The position numbers and the translations under genes are program-made. The notes under the pieces are model-generated. The model was not told the origin of the DNA. It worked only from the letters and a program-made list of their open reading frames with translations, and ran no database searches. This document shows positions 18,259-28,700 of a stretch of DNA of 64,000 bases, one piece after another (position 1 is the first letter of the stretch; each line of letters opens with the position of its first letter). The DNA lies in assembly GCA_964384415.1 (NCBI GenBank), contig CAYLMV010000004.1, positions 1 through 64,000 on the forward strand, written 5' to 3'. Origin of the DNA: JAGVPT01 sp964384415. Lineage in GTDB: Bacteria; Bacteroidota; Ignavibacteria; UBA10030; UBA8401.

Positions 18259-20379
18259 ATGAGTTTTACTGCGGCAAAAGGGTACTTTCTAAAAGACGGC
18301 AAGCCCTATTTTGTAATTTCCGGAGAGGTCCATTATTTCAGGCTCGATCCGCGGCTTTGGGAGAAACATCTCATTCTGCTGAAAAAGGCGGGCGCGAACA
18401 CGACATCGACATACATTCCGTGGGACTGGCATGAAGTCGAGGAGGGGAGATTTGATTTTTCTGGAGACACGCATCCCGCCAGAAACCTTTTGAAATACTT
18501 CGAGCTCTGCAAAAAAGTCGGATTGCAGCTCATCGTAAAGCCGGGTCCATACATTCTTGCGGAATATGAATCGCACGGCCTCCCCGGATGGCTTCTGAGC
18601 CGGTGCGGGAAGAATGGTCACGCGCAGGATGAAAACGGAAATGTGATCTCGCCCGACCTCATGTCGTACATGTCCGAGGAGTTCCTCCATTATACTTTTC
18701 TCTGGTATGATAAGATCATGCCCATCATACGCGGATACCAGGAAAGCAACGGCGGCCCGATTTCGATGATACAGGTGTGCAACGAGGTGGGCGTGTTCCA
18801 GTGGCTTTCGGGTAAAATCGATTACAATCAGTCGGTCATCAGATTATACAGAGATTTTCTGCAAGGGAAGTACCCGGCGATTGCAGAAATGAACCGGACG
18901 TACGGGACCCGTTATGCCTCATTCGACGACGTAGTCGCTCCGAGGGGAAAAATCGAAAACAGACAGGAATATTGCGCGTACTATGACTTTCATCTTTTCT
19001 ATAGACACTACTATGCGTTGTATCTCGATACGCTCATAAAGAAAATCAAAAGCTTCGATATTTCGTTGCAGCTTACTCACAACATTCCCGGCTGGATTTA
19101 CGGCAATGCCGCCGAATTGCCGATGCTCATCAGTACATATGAAGAGGTTATGAGGACGCGCTCCGATATCGTTTTTGGATTGGATCACATTCCGGAATTC
19201 GTCTCCTTTCGGAATGCGCATTCAGATCTGGCATGCAATAAGATTCTCGAAGCGATGCAGCCTTATGGACCGGTCTGGGCGGCTGAATTCCAGGCAGGGA
19301 CGAGGGAACACAAAGTGAATTGCGACGCGAATGATATGGAAACGTTCTACGCCGCATCGCTGGCGCATGGATTGAAAAGCTTCAATTACTATTCGTTCTC
19401 TCAGGGGATCAATCCGAAGGGGAAAGGGTTTTTCGGGAAGACGTTTTATTTCCAGACGCCTCTCGATCCTCAGGGAGCCAAATCGCCATTATATGCAGTC
19501 ATCAAGAAAATAGACAAGTTCATCAATCGCGAAAAAGATCATCTGTTGCTCAGCAAAACCAGGGCGGATATTTGCGTGGGATTTTACAAACCGTATTTTT
19601 ATACCGAGATGACGACATCTCAACTCCTCAAAGAGCGCAGACTGCAGGTAGAAAAACTGGGCCTTTCGCTTGATCCCAGATTTATTCGCGAAGAGCTCTT
19701 CTTTAACGGACTGTTGCGTGGCCTTCAGACGCTGAACTTCAATTATGATATCCATGACTTGCAGACGAATGGACATGACGTATTGATGAAGTATAAACAA
19801 CTATGGGTGGTGACGACTGAATTCATGGATAGCGCCACCCAGAGCCTCCTCGTCCAATACGTGAAGAAGGGGGGCCATCTGGTGATCTATCCGGCGATAC
19901 CGACGTATGATACGTATCTGAATCCCTGCACGATCCTCAGGGATGAACTGGATCTTCCTTTTGCCAAGTCGATGAGTTCCAATAAGGTTGATGCCTTTGA
20001 TATTGAGGACGTTTTTACTTTATTGAAGGAAAAGCAGGTCTTTCGGGCGGAAGGCGGAGAGGCAGTCTCGAAAACGAAGCGGGGAGAAGTATGCGGTCTC
20101 CGGAAAAAAGTTGACAGCGGCGTGGTCACAGCGCTTGGATACGCCTTCGGATACACCACGGACGAGCATCTGCAGCTGTATGAAAGAATTGTAGGTTCTG
20201 AAAAAATCAAAAAAGGGGCGAAAGTTTCTGACCCTGAAATCCAATTTGTCATCCGAAAAGGGAAGAAATATTCGTACTTGTTTTTACTGAACTACCACAA
20301 CGAAAAGAAGAAATTCACAGTCGATTCGAAACAATTCACACTCCCTCCTCTATCGTGCAAGATCATCAAGAGGAAATAG
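18259..20379 (+). CDS. GH35-type beta-galactosidase, cytoplasmic
   Basis: This 706-aa protein has no signal peptide. It begins with the classic GH35 opening 'FLKDGKPYFVISGEVHYFRL'. The TIM barrel shows 'KKAGANTTSTYIPWDWHEV', 'LIVKPGPYILAEYESHGLP', the acid/base in 'IQVCNEVGVF' (Glu176; the usual QVENEYG has a Cys in place of the first Glu) and the nucleophile in 'VWAAEFQAGTREH' (Glu343). The C-terminal half (about 420-706) contains a trimerisation-like segment ('LWVVTTEFMDSATQSLL') and a small beta domain. It would hydrolyse beta-galactosides taken up by the neighbouring ABC importer. The ATG at 18259 follows AGGAGA at good spacing. It is an outlier of the family, so another beta-glycoside is possible. 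Confidence 0.8.
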   Translation: MSFTAAKGYFLKDGKPYFVISGEVHYFRLDPRLWEKHLILLKKAGANTTSTYIPWDWHEVEEGRFDFSGDTHPARNLLKYFELCKKVGLQLIVKPGPYILAEYESHGLPGWLLSRCGKNGHAQDENGNVISPDLMSYMSEEFLHYTFLWYDKIMPIIRGYQESNGGPISMIQVCNEVGVFQWLSGKIDYNQSVIRLYRDFLQGKYPAIAEMNRTYGTRYASFDDVVAPRGKIENRQEYCAYYDFHLFYRHYYALYLDTLIKKIKSFDISLQLTHNIPGWIYGNAAELPMLISTYEEVMRTRSDIVFGLDHIPEFVSFRNAHSDLACNKILEAMQPYGPVWAAEFQAGTREHKVNCDANDMETFYAASLAHGLKSFNYYSFSQGINPKGKGFFGKTFYFQTPLDPQGAKSPLYAVIKKIDKFINREKDHLLLSKTRADICVGFYKPYFYTEMTTSQLLKERRLQVEKLGLSLDPRFIREELFFNGLLRGLQTLNFNYDIHDLQTNGHDVLMKYKQLWVVTTEFMDSATQSLLVQYVKKGGHLVIYPAIPTYDTYLNPCTILRDELDLPFAKSMSSNKVDAFDIEDVFTLLKEKQVFRAEGGEAVSKTKRGEVCGLRKKVDSGVVTALGYAFGYTTDEHLQLYERIVGSEKIKKGAKVSDPEIQFVIRKGKKYSYLFLLNYHNEKKKFTVDSKQFTLPPLSCKIIKRK

Positions 20380-20391
20380 GAAAAGTGGTCA

Positions 20392-20406
20392 GCGTGCTTA
20401 GCACGC
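20392..20406. other. Small hairpin between GH35 and GH3 genes
   Basis: GCGTGC (20392-20397) pairs perfectly with GCACGC (20401-20406) around a TTA loop. No T-tract follows, so it is more likely a processing or stability element than a terminator. Confidence 0.35.
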
Positions 20407-20453
20407 CGATCTGATCCCGTAATACTGCTCATCTCACATACTCTCACTGCGCA

Positions 20454-22664
20454 ATGAAATCATTCCGGACAATTACCCTCGCGGGCATTCTCTTCAGCAC
20501 AATTGCAGTTTCCCAGAATCAGGCCACCGAGGCGAAAATCGATTCACTTCTGAAACGAATGACCCTTGATGAAAAGCTCGGCCAACTGAATCAGGTGATC
20601 GGCACGCATGCTCCCGGCAGTGATGAACGGATAAGCGAGGAGCAAGTGGAGCTGCTGCGCAAGGGGAAGATCGGTTCGTTCCTTGGAATCATCGGAGCAA
20701 AAGAAACTGGGAGGATCCAACATATCGCTGTTGAGAAGTCCCGGCTCCACATCCCTCTTTTGTTCGGACTCGATGTGATCCATGGATACAGAACAGTCTT
20801 CCCGATTCCTCTCGCTGAGGCAAGCACATGGAATCCGTCCCTCATTGAACAAGAAGCACACGCGGCCGCTTCCGAAGCGTCAGCCGCCGGAATCCACTGG
20901 ACCTTTGCGCCGATGGTGGATATTGCCCGCGATCCCAGATGGGGTAGGATTGCAGAGGGAGCAGGGGAAGATCCTTGTCTGGGATCTGCCATGTCTGCTG
21001 CCCGTGTCCGCGGATTTCAGGGAAATGATGTGCGCGAACAAGGGAGGCTTCTTGCGTGCGCGAAACACTTTGCGGCATACGGCGCCGCCGAGGCCGGAAG
21101 AGATTACAACACCGTCGATGTTTCTGAACGGACGTTGCGCGAGATCTATTTGCCGCCGTTCAAAGCCGCGGTCGATGCAGGCGCGTGGACCCTTATGAGC
21201 GCTTTTGACGACATCGGAGGGATACCGAGTTCGGCTCATCGCTGGCTGCTCACCGACGTGTTGCGCGGAGAATGGGGCTTCAAGGGATTTGTGGTGAGCG
21301 ATTGGGAGGCTATCGGCGAATTGTTGAATCATAGGATTGCAGGTTCTCGGGCGGAGGCCGGCGTCCTTGCCCTCGGCGCCGGAGTCGATATGGACATGGT
21401 GAGCGAAATCTATGAAAATGAAATGCCCGACGCAGTCCGCTCCGGATTGCTTTCAGAAGATTTCGTCAACCTCTCGGTTCGCCGAGTGTTGAGGGCGAAG
21501 TATGCATATGGTTTGTTCGAAAATCCATACCGCAATTGCGACACGTTGAAAGAAAAGAGGGAGATGTTGACGCCGGAACACCTTGCGCTTGCCCGGACGA
21601 TTGCGCAGCAATCAATTGTGCTGCTGAAGAATGAGAAGGGCGCGCTTCCTCTCGATAGGTCAGTCGGGACAATTGCGTTGATCGGACCTCTCGCCGATAA
21701 CAAAGTTGACCCTCTCGGTCCCTGGGATGGCGTTGGGCGGCCGGAGGATGTCGTCACCGTTCTCGAAGGAATGAAAAAAGCTGTTGGTTCTCATGCAAAA
21801 ATCCTCTATGCCAAGGGATGTGATGTAACGGGAGACTCTGCCGATTTTGCGGCGGCATTGCGCGCGGCACGGCAATCGGATGTTATCGTAGCGGTCCTTG
21901 GAGAAGATCGGGACATGACCGGTGAGGCTTCAAGTCGTTCAATCCTCGACCTTCCGGGGAAAGAATCCGAGTTGCTCGCTGCGCTCCGCGAAACACGAAA
22001 GCCCATCGTCCTTGTCCTCATGAACGGACGTCCGCTTGTCCTCACGTCGGTTTCGGAAAATGCAGATGCGATTGTCGAGGCATGGTTTCTTGGAGTTGAA
22101 TCGGGCAATGCGCTTGCGGATATTTTATTTGGAGCCGTAAGTCCGAGCGGTAAACTGCCGGTGACTTTCCCCCGCAACGTCGGCCAGATTCCGTTATACT
22201 ACAATCACAGGAGCACCGGGCGACCGATTGTGGACTCCGATCGCTTCACTTCCCGGTATCTCGACGTTCCAAACACACCCCTTTATGTATTTGGGTACGG
22301 CCTGTCGTACGCCAGTTTCAAATATACCAACCTTCGCCTTTCTTCGGCCTCCATCGCCAGGAAGCAAAGCATCAGAGCGACCGTCGATGTGGAGAATACC
22401 GGCAAATGCGCAGCGGATGAAATTGTCCAGCTCTACATCGAAGACGAGGTGGCGAGTGTTGCCCGTCCGGTCGAAGAGTTGAAGGGATTCAGGAGGATGA
22501 CCCTGCGCCCCGGGGAGAAGCAATCTGTCGAGTTCATCATAACGCCCGATGATCTTTCATTCTATGATCAGTCGATGCATAAGGTCATTGAGCCGGGAGG
22601 GTTCAAAGTTTTTGTCGGCGGAAATTCTGTCGACGTTCTGGAGACCAGGTTCGTGGTTCAATAA
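20454..22664 (+). CDS. GH3-family beta-glucosidase (BglX-like), exported
   Basis: This 736-aa protein has a signal peptide ('MKSFRTITLAGILFSTIAVS') and all three expected domains. The TIM barrel has 'FAPMVDIARDPRWGRIAEGA', 'CAKHFAAYG' and the nucleophile in 'GFVVSDWEAIGEL' (Asp283). The alpha/beta sandwich supplies the acid/base region near 'EDRDMTGEASSRS'. A C-terminal FnIII-like domain contains 'VDVENTGKCAADEIVQLYIED' in pieces. Enzymes of this type release glucose from the non-reducing end of beta-gluco-oligosaccharides; in known beta-1,2-glucan loci a GH3 enzyme degrades sophorose. It should act in the periplasm downstream of the GH144 enzymes. The binding-protein gene starts one base after its stop. 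Confidence 0.9.
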   Translation: MKSFRTITLAGILFSTIAVSQNQATEAKIDSLLKRMTLDEKLGQLNQVIGTHAPGSDERISEEQVELLRKGKIGSFLGIIGAKETGRIQHIAVEKSRLHIPLLFGLDVIHGYRTVFPIPLAEASTWNPSLIEQEAHAAASEASAAGIHWTFAPMVDIARDPRWGRIAEGAGEDPCLGSAMSAARVRGFQGNDVREQGRLLACAKHFAAYGAAEAGRDYNTVDVSERTLREIYLPPFKAAVDAGAWTLMSAFDDIGGIPSSAHRWLLTDVLRGEWGFKGFVVSDWEAIGELLNHRIAGSRAEAGVLALGAGVDMDMVSEIYENEMPDAVRSGLLSEDFVNLSVRRVLRAKYAYGLFENPYRNCDTLKEKREMLTPEHLALARTIAQQSIVLLKNEKGALPLDRSVGTIALIGPLADNKVDPLGPWDGVGRPEDVVTVLEGMKKAVGSHAKILYAKGCDVTGDSADFAAALRAARQSDVIVAVLGEDRDMTGEASSRSILDLPGKESELLAALRETRKPIVLVLMNGRPLVLTSVSENADAIVEAWFLGVESGNALADILFGAVSPSGKLPVTFPRNVGQIPLYYNHRSTGRPIVDSDRFTSRYLDVPNTPLYVFGYGLSYASFKYTNLRLSSASIARKQSIRATVDVENTGKCAADEIVQLYIEDEVASVARPVEELKGFRRMTLRPGEKQSVEFIITPDDLSFYDQSMHKVIEPGGFKVFVGGNSVDVLETRFVVQ

Positions 22665-22665
22665 G

Positions 22666-23967
22666 ATGGCGCACGCCGTGAAACACTATCTCCGCATGTT
22701 AACGGTATTCCTTCTTGCGAGTATGTCCGGCGTGAGATGCCGCTCCTCGTCCGATGCATCGGAGACGATCAAATTCTGGGCGATGGGAAATGAGGGCGAA
22801 ATGGTCCGCCAGCTCATTCCGGAGTTTGAACGGTTGAACCCGAATATCCATGTTGTTGTCCAGCAGATCCCGTGGACTGCAGCGCACGAGAAACTGCTCA
22901 CCGCCTTCGCCGGCGAATCGACTCCCGACGTGTGTCAGCTCGGGAACACGTGGCTCCCCGAGTTTTCAGTCCTCCATTCTTTGGAGCCGCTTGATCGTTT
23001 CGCGGCGCACTCCCCGAATATCCGCCTCGATGATTTTTTTGAAGGTGTCTTGAAGACGAATATCATTGATTCCGAGTTGGTCGGGATCCCCTGGTATGTC
23101 GACACGCGCGTCATTTTTTATCGCCGGGACCTTCTGGCCGAAGCCGGGTACACCGCGGTTCCCGCAACATGGGATGAAATGCTGAAGCTGTGTAACGTGA
23201 TGCAGCGCGATGCGAGAGCGAAACATATCACGCAGTATCCTTTCTTTTTGCCCACGGGTGAATGGGTTCCGGCCATTATCCTCGGGATGCAATCGGGGGG
23301 AAACTTCCTCCGGGATGGAAATACGCGGAGCAATTTCAGCGGCCCGCAGTTCCGCAAAGCCTTCGAACTTCTTGCGCAGTTTTATCACAAGGAGTATTCC
23401 CCGGCTGGCATGCAGCTGATCACTAACATGTACAATTCATTTTCCGACGGGCTGATAACAATGTACATCACCGGCCCCTGGAACATTGGCGAATTCACAC
23501 GGAGAATTTCCCCACACCTCCAGAGCGAGTGGATGACTGCGCCGCTGCCTTCAATGGATTCGACATCTCCCGGTATCTCGCTTCCTCTCGGAACAAGCCT
23601 CTCATTATTCCGGCGGAGCAGTCACAAGGAAGCAGGTTGGAAGCTTATTGAATTCCTGACGTCGCGCGATCAGTCGGTTGAATTCTACAGGATTACCGGA
23701 AACCTTCCTCCCAGGAAATCGGCCTGGAATGATTCGTCCCTCTCTCAGAACAAGTATATTCAGGCGTTTTACAAGCAGCTGCAGCGAGTCGATCTGCTCC
23801 CTCAGGTAGCAGAGTGGGAGCAGATTGTCATCAAGCTCCAATTATACGTGGAGTATGTCGCCACGCAGACAATGACTGTCGAGGAAGCTCTACGCAAATT
23901 TGACGGCGAAGTCGACCAGATGTTGGAGAAGCGCCGATGGCTTGCAGAGAGGGACAAACACCAATGA
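22666..23967 (+). CDS. ABC sugar-transporter substrate-binding protein
   Basis: This is a 433-aa family-1 solute-binding protein. The ATG at 22666 is chosen because it lies one base after the GH3 stop, and the frame upstream is only overlap. An N-terminal hydrophobic segment ('MLTVFLLASMSGVRC') suggests export; the Cys is not in a canonical lipobox. The body has the usual features 'KFWAMGNEGEMVRQLIPEFE', 'PDVCQLGNTWLPEF', 'GLITMYITGPWNIGEF' and 'AGWKLIEFLTSRDQSVEFY'. It would deliver oligosaccharides produced in the periplasm to the permeases encoded next, overlapping the first by 4 bp (ATGA). Confidence 0.9.
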   Translation: MAHAVKHYLRMLTVFLLASMSGVRCRSSSDASETIKFWAMGNEGEMVRQLIPEFERLNPNIHVVVQQIPWTAAHEKLLTAFAGESTPDVCQLGNTWLPEFSVLHSLEPLDRFAAHSPNIRLDDFFEGVLKTNIIDSELVGIPWYVDTRVIFYRRDLLAEAGYTAVPATWDEMLKLCNVMQRDARAKHITQYPFFLPTGEWVPAIILGMQSGGNFLRDGNTRSNFSGPQFRKAFELLAQFYHKEYSPAGMQLITNMYNSFSDGLITMYITGPWNIGEFTRRISPHLQSEWMTAPLPSMDSTSPGISLPLGTSLSLFRRSSHKEAGWKLIEFLTSRDQSVEFYRITGNLPPRKSAWNDSSLSQNKYIQAFYKQLQRVDLLPQVAEWEQIVIKLQLYVEYVATQTMTVEEALRKFDGEVDQMLEKRRWLAERDKHQ

Positions 23968-24869
23968 GCGCCAAGACCGGAAAAGTTCGTCATGGAAATC
24001 ATACAGCTGCGGCGTGGCTTTTTCTAGCCCCCGCAATGACAGCGATCGGCGTTTTTTTTGTCGTTCCGGTTCTCAGCGCCTTCATCCTGAGTCTGACAGA
24101 TTTTGACATTTACGCGCTCGGCGATCTGAGCGTCGTGCGGTTCACGGGCTTCCACAACTATCTCCGCATTCTTGAAACACCTCTGTTTTGGACTGCTCTA
24201 AAGAATACTTTCTATTTCGTCCTCGTCGGCGGTCCTTTGTCGGTTGCGGCATCTCTTGGCGCCGCGCTGATGGTAAATTCTAAGCTTGCCAGATTTAAAT
24301 CGTTCTTCCGGACTGTCTATTTTCTCCCCGTTGTCACCAGTCTCGTCGCCGTTGCTGTGGTGTGGCGCTATTTGTATCACCCCGCGCACGGACTGCTGAA
24401 CCTCTTTCTCTCGTGGTTCGGCGTTGCGCCGATAGACTGGCTGGGCAACCCGGCGATCGCGATGCCGGCCATCATCATCCTCGCTGTGTGGAAGAATTTC
24501 GGTTACAACATGCTCATATTCATCGCGGGCCTGCAGAACATACCGGACGACCTGTACGAAGCCGCCCATATCGACGGCGCTGGGAGCTGGAGACAATTTG
24601 TCGACATCACAATACCGATGCTGGCTCCGACGACGGTATTTGTCGTGATGATTACGATTATTGGATACTTCCAGCTTTTTGCCGAGCCGTACGTCATGAC
24701 GGAAGGAGGGCCGATGAATGCCACGACAAGCATTGTGCTGATGATGTATGAACAGGGATTCAGGTGGTGGAATATGGGTTTCGCCGCCGCCGTTGCGTTC
24801 GTCCTTTTTGCGGTGATCCTCTTCTTCTCGATCGTTCAGATGATCATCCAAAGGAGGCTCCAGCAATGA
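23964..24869 (+). CDS. ABC sugar-transporter permease, MalF/UgpA type
   Basis: This 301-aa membrane protein has about six helices and the cytoplasmic EAA loop 'LYEAAHIDGAGSWRQFVDITIPML' (read in segments), which docks the ATPase. The ATG at 23964 overlaps the TGA of the binding-protein gene, making translational coupling likely. It forms the heterodimeric channel with the next gene product. No ATP-binding subunit is encoded in the locus. Confidence 0.92.
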   Translation: MSAKTGKVRHGNHTAAAWLFLAPAMTAIGVFFVVPVLSAFILSLTDFDIYALGDLSVVRFTGFHNYLRILETPLFWTALKNTFYFVLVGGPLSVAASLGAALMVNSKLARFKSFFRTVYFLPVVTSLVAVAVVWRYLYHPAHGLLNLFLSWFGVAPIDWLGNPAIAMPAIIILAVWKNFGYNMLIFIAGLQNIPDDLYEAAHIDGAGSWRQFVDITIPMLAPTTVFVVMITIIGYFQLFAEPYVMTEGGPMNATTSIVLMMYEQGFRWWNMGFAAAVAFVLFAVILFFSIVQMIIQRRLQQ

Positions 24870-25687
24870 ATCGCCGCGCCTCAGCTCTTGCACTTAACGC
24901 AGGATTATTTTTGCTGGCAATTGTCACCGCGGTGCCTGTTGCATGGATGCTTTCGGCTTCGTTCATGGCGCCTGGCGAGGCGAGCACGACGCCGATCCAT
25001 TTCTTTCCGTTGCACCCAACCCTCGAACATTACAAAGCATTGACCGAACGCCTCCACGTCGGACGCTACTTCATGAATAGTCTTATCATAGCCTCGGCAG
25101 TAACGCTGATCTCCACTCTCATCAATTCAATGGCGGGGTTTGCGTTCGCAAAATATCAGTTTCCCGGCCGTAACAAACTGTTTAGGTTTCTGCTCAGCGG
25201 CATGATCGTTCCGGCTCAGGTGACAATGCTCCCGCTCTTCCTGATGATGAAGACGATGGGCTTTGTCAACACGTACGCGGGCGTGATACTGCCCGGAATG
25301 GCCAGCATTTTCGGTATTTTTCTCATTCGCCAATTTGCCGGTTCAATTCCCGACAGTCTCATCGAAGCTGCGCGCATCGACGGCGCGAGTGAGTTCAAGG
25401 TCTATCGGTCTATAGTTCTTCCGCTGTGCCGGCCGATTCTGTACACTCTCGCGCTCTTCACATTCATGGGAACATGGAACGACTTCATGTGGCCTCTTAT
25501 TATCATGAGTGACAATGCAAACTACACGCTGCCTGTTGCCATCGCAAATCTGAAGGGGGAACATTTACTGGACCTCGAATTGATGATGGCCGGGTCGGTC
25601 ATCACCGTGCTTCCCGTGTTGATTCTCTTCCTTTCATTCCAGCGTCATTACATTCGTGGAATCATGGTTGGCGGCGTGAAAGAGTAA
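24866..25687 (+). CDS. ABC sugar-transporter permease, MalG/UgpE type
   Basis: This 273-aa membrane protein has six predicted helices. The EAA loop reads 'LIEAARIDGASEFKVYRSI' and the C-terminus 'YIRGIMVGGVKE' is typical of the CUT1 family. A strong AAAGGAGG site lies inside the end of the preceding gene, and the ATG overlaps its TGA. It partners the 23964 gene product. The required ATPase must come from elsewhere, as with the shared MsmX-type ATPases of other bacteria. Confidence 0.92.
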   Translation: MNRRASALALNAGLFLLAIVTAVPVAWMLSASFMAPGEASTTPIHFFPLHPTLEHYKALTERLHVGRYFMNSLIIASAVTLISTLINSMAGFAFAKYQFPGRNKLFRFLLSGMIVPAQVTMLPLFLMMKTMGFVNTYAGVILPGMASIFGIFLIRQFAGSIPDSLIEAARIDGASEFKVYRSIVLPLCRPILYTLALFTFMGTWNDFMWPLIIMSDNANYTLPVAIANLKGEHLLDLELMMAGSVITVLPVLILFLSFQRHYIRGIMVGGVKE

Positions 25688-25712
25688 TTCCGTTCATCCG
25701 ATGGAGTGTCCG

Positions 25713-28700
25713 ATGAAAATTCTCCCCCTTTCGCTCTTCTTCGCGGCCGCTCTCGTGCGCACTCAGGCTCCCGTGCAGCTCGATGACTGCGACAAGAGCG
25801 ACAATTGGAAAACACTCCAGTCTGCAGGCGTCGAAGTAGCACGCGGCGGCGGCGACGGAATTCACGGCGCCGCTCTTCGATTTGACGTTTCGTTCACCAA
25901 GGGATCCGGATACGGAGGGGTCTATCGCAATTTCGACGTACCGCTTCCGGACAATTATGAAATCACATTTTGGATGCGCGCCACTGTTCCGGTGAACAAT
26001 TTCGAATTCAAAGTCAGCAACGACTCGTCCGGTCAGGACATCTGGTGGGTAAACAATAAGAACTACTCATATTCAAGCGAATGGAAGAGAATCGTCGTCA
26101 AGAAGCGCCATCTCGCTTTTGCATGGGGGCCTCATCCTGCACCGAAACCCGAGATGCTCAGGCGTCTGGAGCTGGTTGTAACGGCTGGAACCGGGGGGAG
26201 CGGCAGCGTGTGGATCGACGACGTCCAACTTGTCCCCCTTCCGCCGCCGCCTTCAAAAATTCCAATCCCTGCAGTCGCGGCTTCTTCAGTGGACAGGAAA
26301 TCTGATGCGCCTTCGAATGTATTGCCCGGCAACAAAGGATCGTGGAGAAGCAGGACGGCAGGGGAGGAGTGGATTGAAGTTGATTATAAATACAGGCGCG
26401 AGATCGGCGGAGTCCATCTCACCTGGGATCCCGGCATCAGCGGCCTTTCCTATGATATCTTGGGCTCTATCGATGGAAAGACATACGACACTCTCCATTC
26501 AGTTCGCGAAGGAAAGGGAGGAGCTGTCCTGATTTTCACTCCGGAATCTGAGGTTCGGCAATTGCGCATAGCAATGCATGCCGATCGGTCACGCAAACCG
26601 TTCCGGCTGGAAGAAATCTCCCTCGTTCCGAGTGAATCCCTTTCGACAGCGAACCAGTTCATCGAACATCTCGCCGCCGATGCACCGCGAGGATGGTATC
26701 CGCGATATTTTCGCAACGAAGCTTCGTACTGGACGATCGTGGGCGTTGCCTCCGATCCAAAGGAATCTCTGTTCAATGAAGATGGTTCCTTTGAAGTTGA
26801 CAAGCAGCAATTCTCTGTCGAGCCTGTCATCGCATTGGAGGCAGGCAACCAACTGCTCACATGGGCTAACGCACGAACGGAACAGACGTTGGAAAAAGGT
26901 TATCTTCCGATACCGAGCGTGATTCGCAGGTATGACGGCATGACGCTTTCTGTGACCCTGCTGGCTGCGGGGGAGGTCGATCGTTCAGAGCTTCTTGCCC
27001 GTTACGTGTTGAAGAACACCTCGCCGCAGAAGTCTCGAGGAATATTCTATTTGGCGATGCGGCCCTTCCAGGTTAATCCGACATACCAATGGCTGAATTT
27101 TGAAGGGGGATACGCGAAGACGGAGTCGATCACAATAGATGGAAACCGTGCCGTTGTTGGATCGAAAAGTGTCACTGTCTCCGGGCATCCGGCAAATGTA
27201 GGTGCAACGGCGATTGATGGGGGAGAAATCATCGAGCATATCGCGCAGGGACAACTTCCGCGCGCGGCGAAAATCTCCGATCCGTACGGAATGGCTTCTG
27301 GGGCCTTCAGTTTTCCGTTCGACCTCGGCCCCGGCGATTCTTCTGTGGTCATTGCTGCGGTTCCGTTTACGCCTTCAGCCGATACATGGCAAAACTCGCC
27401 GCCTACCCCGGAGGAATTTGAGCGTGCGAAAGCGGAGGTCTGCTCAGGCTGGGAGCAGAGACTGAATGCCGTTCGATTCAATCTCCCCCCGGAAGGAGAA
27501 CGGTACGCCGATATTATCCGTTCAAACCTCGCCTATGTTTTGATCAATAAAGACGGACCGGGTTTTCAGCCAGGTTCCCGCTCATACGAGCGGTCGTGGA
27601 TCCGCGACGGATCCATGACATCGGCCGCGCTCCTCAAGCTCGGCCTTCGCTCTGAAGTGAAGAATTTTATCGATTGGTATTCATCCTACCAGTATGAAAA
27701 CGGAATGGTTCCCTGTGTGGTTGATCAGAGAGGACCCGACCCGGTTCCCGAGAACGACAGCCACGGCGAGCTCATCTTTGCGTGCATGGAGTATTTTCGT
27801 TTCACCGCGGATACGGCATTTCTCCGGGGACATTGGAAGCACATCGCCGCAGCGGCGGATTATATCCAGCGCCTCAGGGCAGAACAGATGACGCCGGATT
27901 TCCGCGAAGGCGACGACGGAAAGCGATCGTGCTATGGCCTCGTCACCGAATCCATCAGTCACGAAGGGTACTCGTCGAAACCAATGCATTCCTACTGGGA
28001 CGATTTTTTCGCGCTGAAAGGACTTAAGGATGCCGCAGATGCGGCGAAGATTCTTCACGAAGATCGGGCGGCATACTTCTATGACAGCGTTGCGCATGCA
28101 TTTCGCGATGACTTCTACCGATCGGTCTCGCTCGTGATGGCTGCAAAGAAGATCGATTATGTGCCTGGCTGCGCAGAGCTCGGGGATTTCGATGCAACGT
28201 CGACATCGATCGCGCTGTTTCCCTGCGCCGAGTTCGACCAGATCCCTCAACCTGCCTTCAGCCGGACGTTTGACAAATACTACGAATGGTGCAGTCGACG
28301 CATGGCGGGGAAATTGGAGTGGGATGCCTTCACGCCCTATGAGATACGCAATGTTGGCACGTTTGTCTATCTGGGGCAAAAAGACCGCGCCCACACATTG
28401 CTCGAGTGGTTTCTCAAGTATCAGCGCCCGACCGGATGGAATCAGTGGGCGGAAGTTGTCTGGAAGGATGAGCGCCTGCCCCGGTTCATCGGCGACATGC
28501 CTCATACGTGGGTGGGATCCGATTACATCAATGCCATCCGGGCGATGTTTGTGTATGAGAACGATAAATCTCTCGTCGTCGGCGCTGGATTGAAGGCTTC
28601 CTGGGTTCTTCACGGATTGTCGGTCGAGAATCTTCCGGTGCATTCGGGAACGCTTTCATATTCCATCCAGCGATCCGGTCTCTCCGGAATCACCGTGCAC

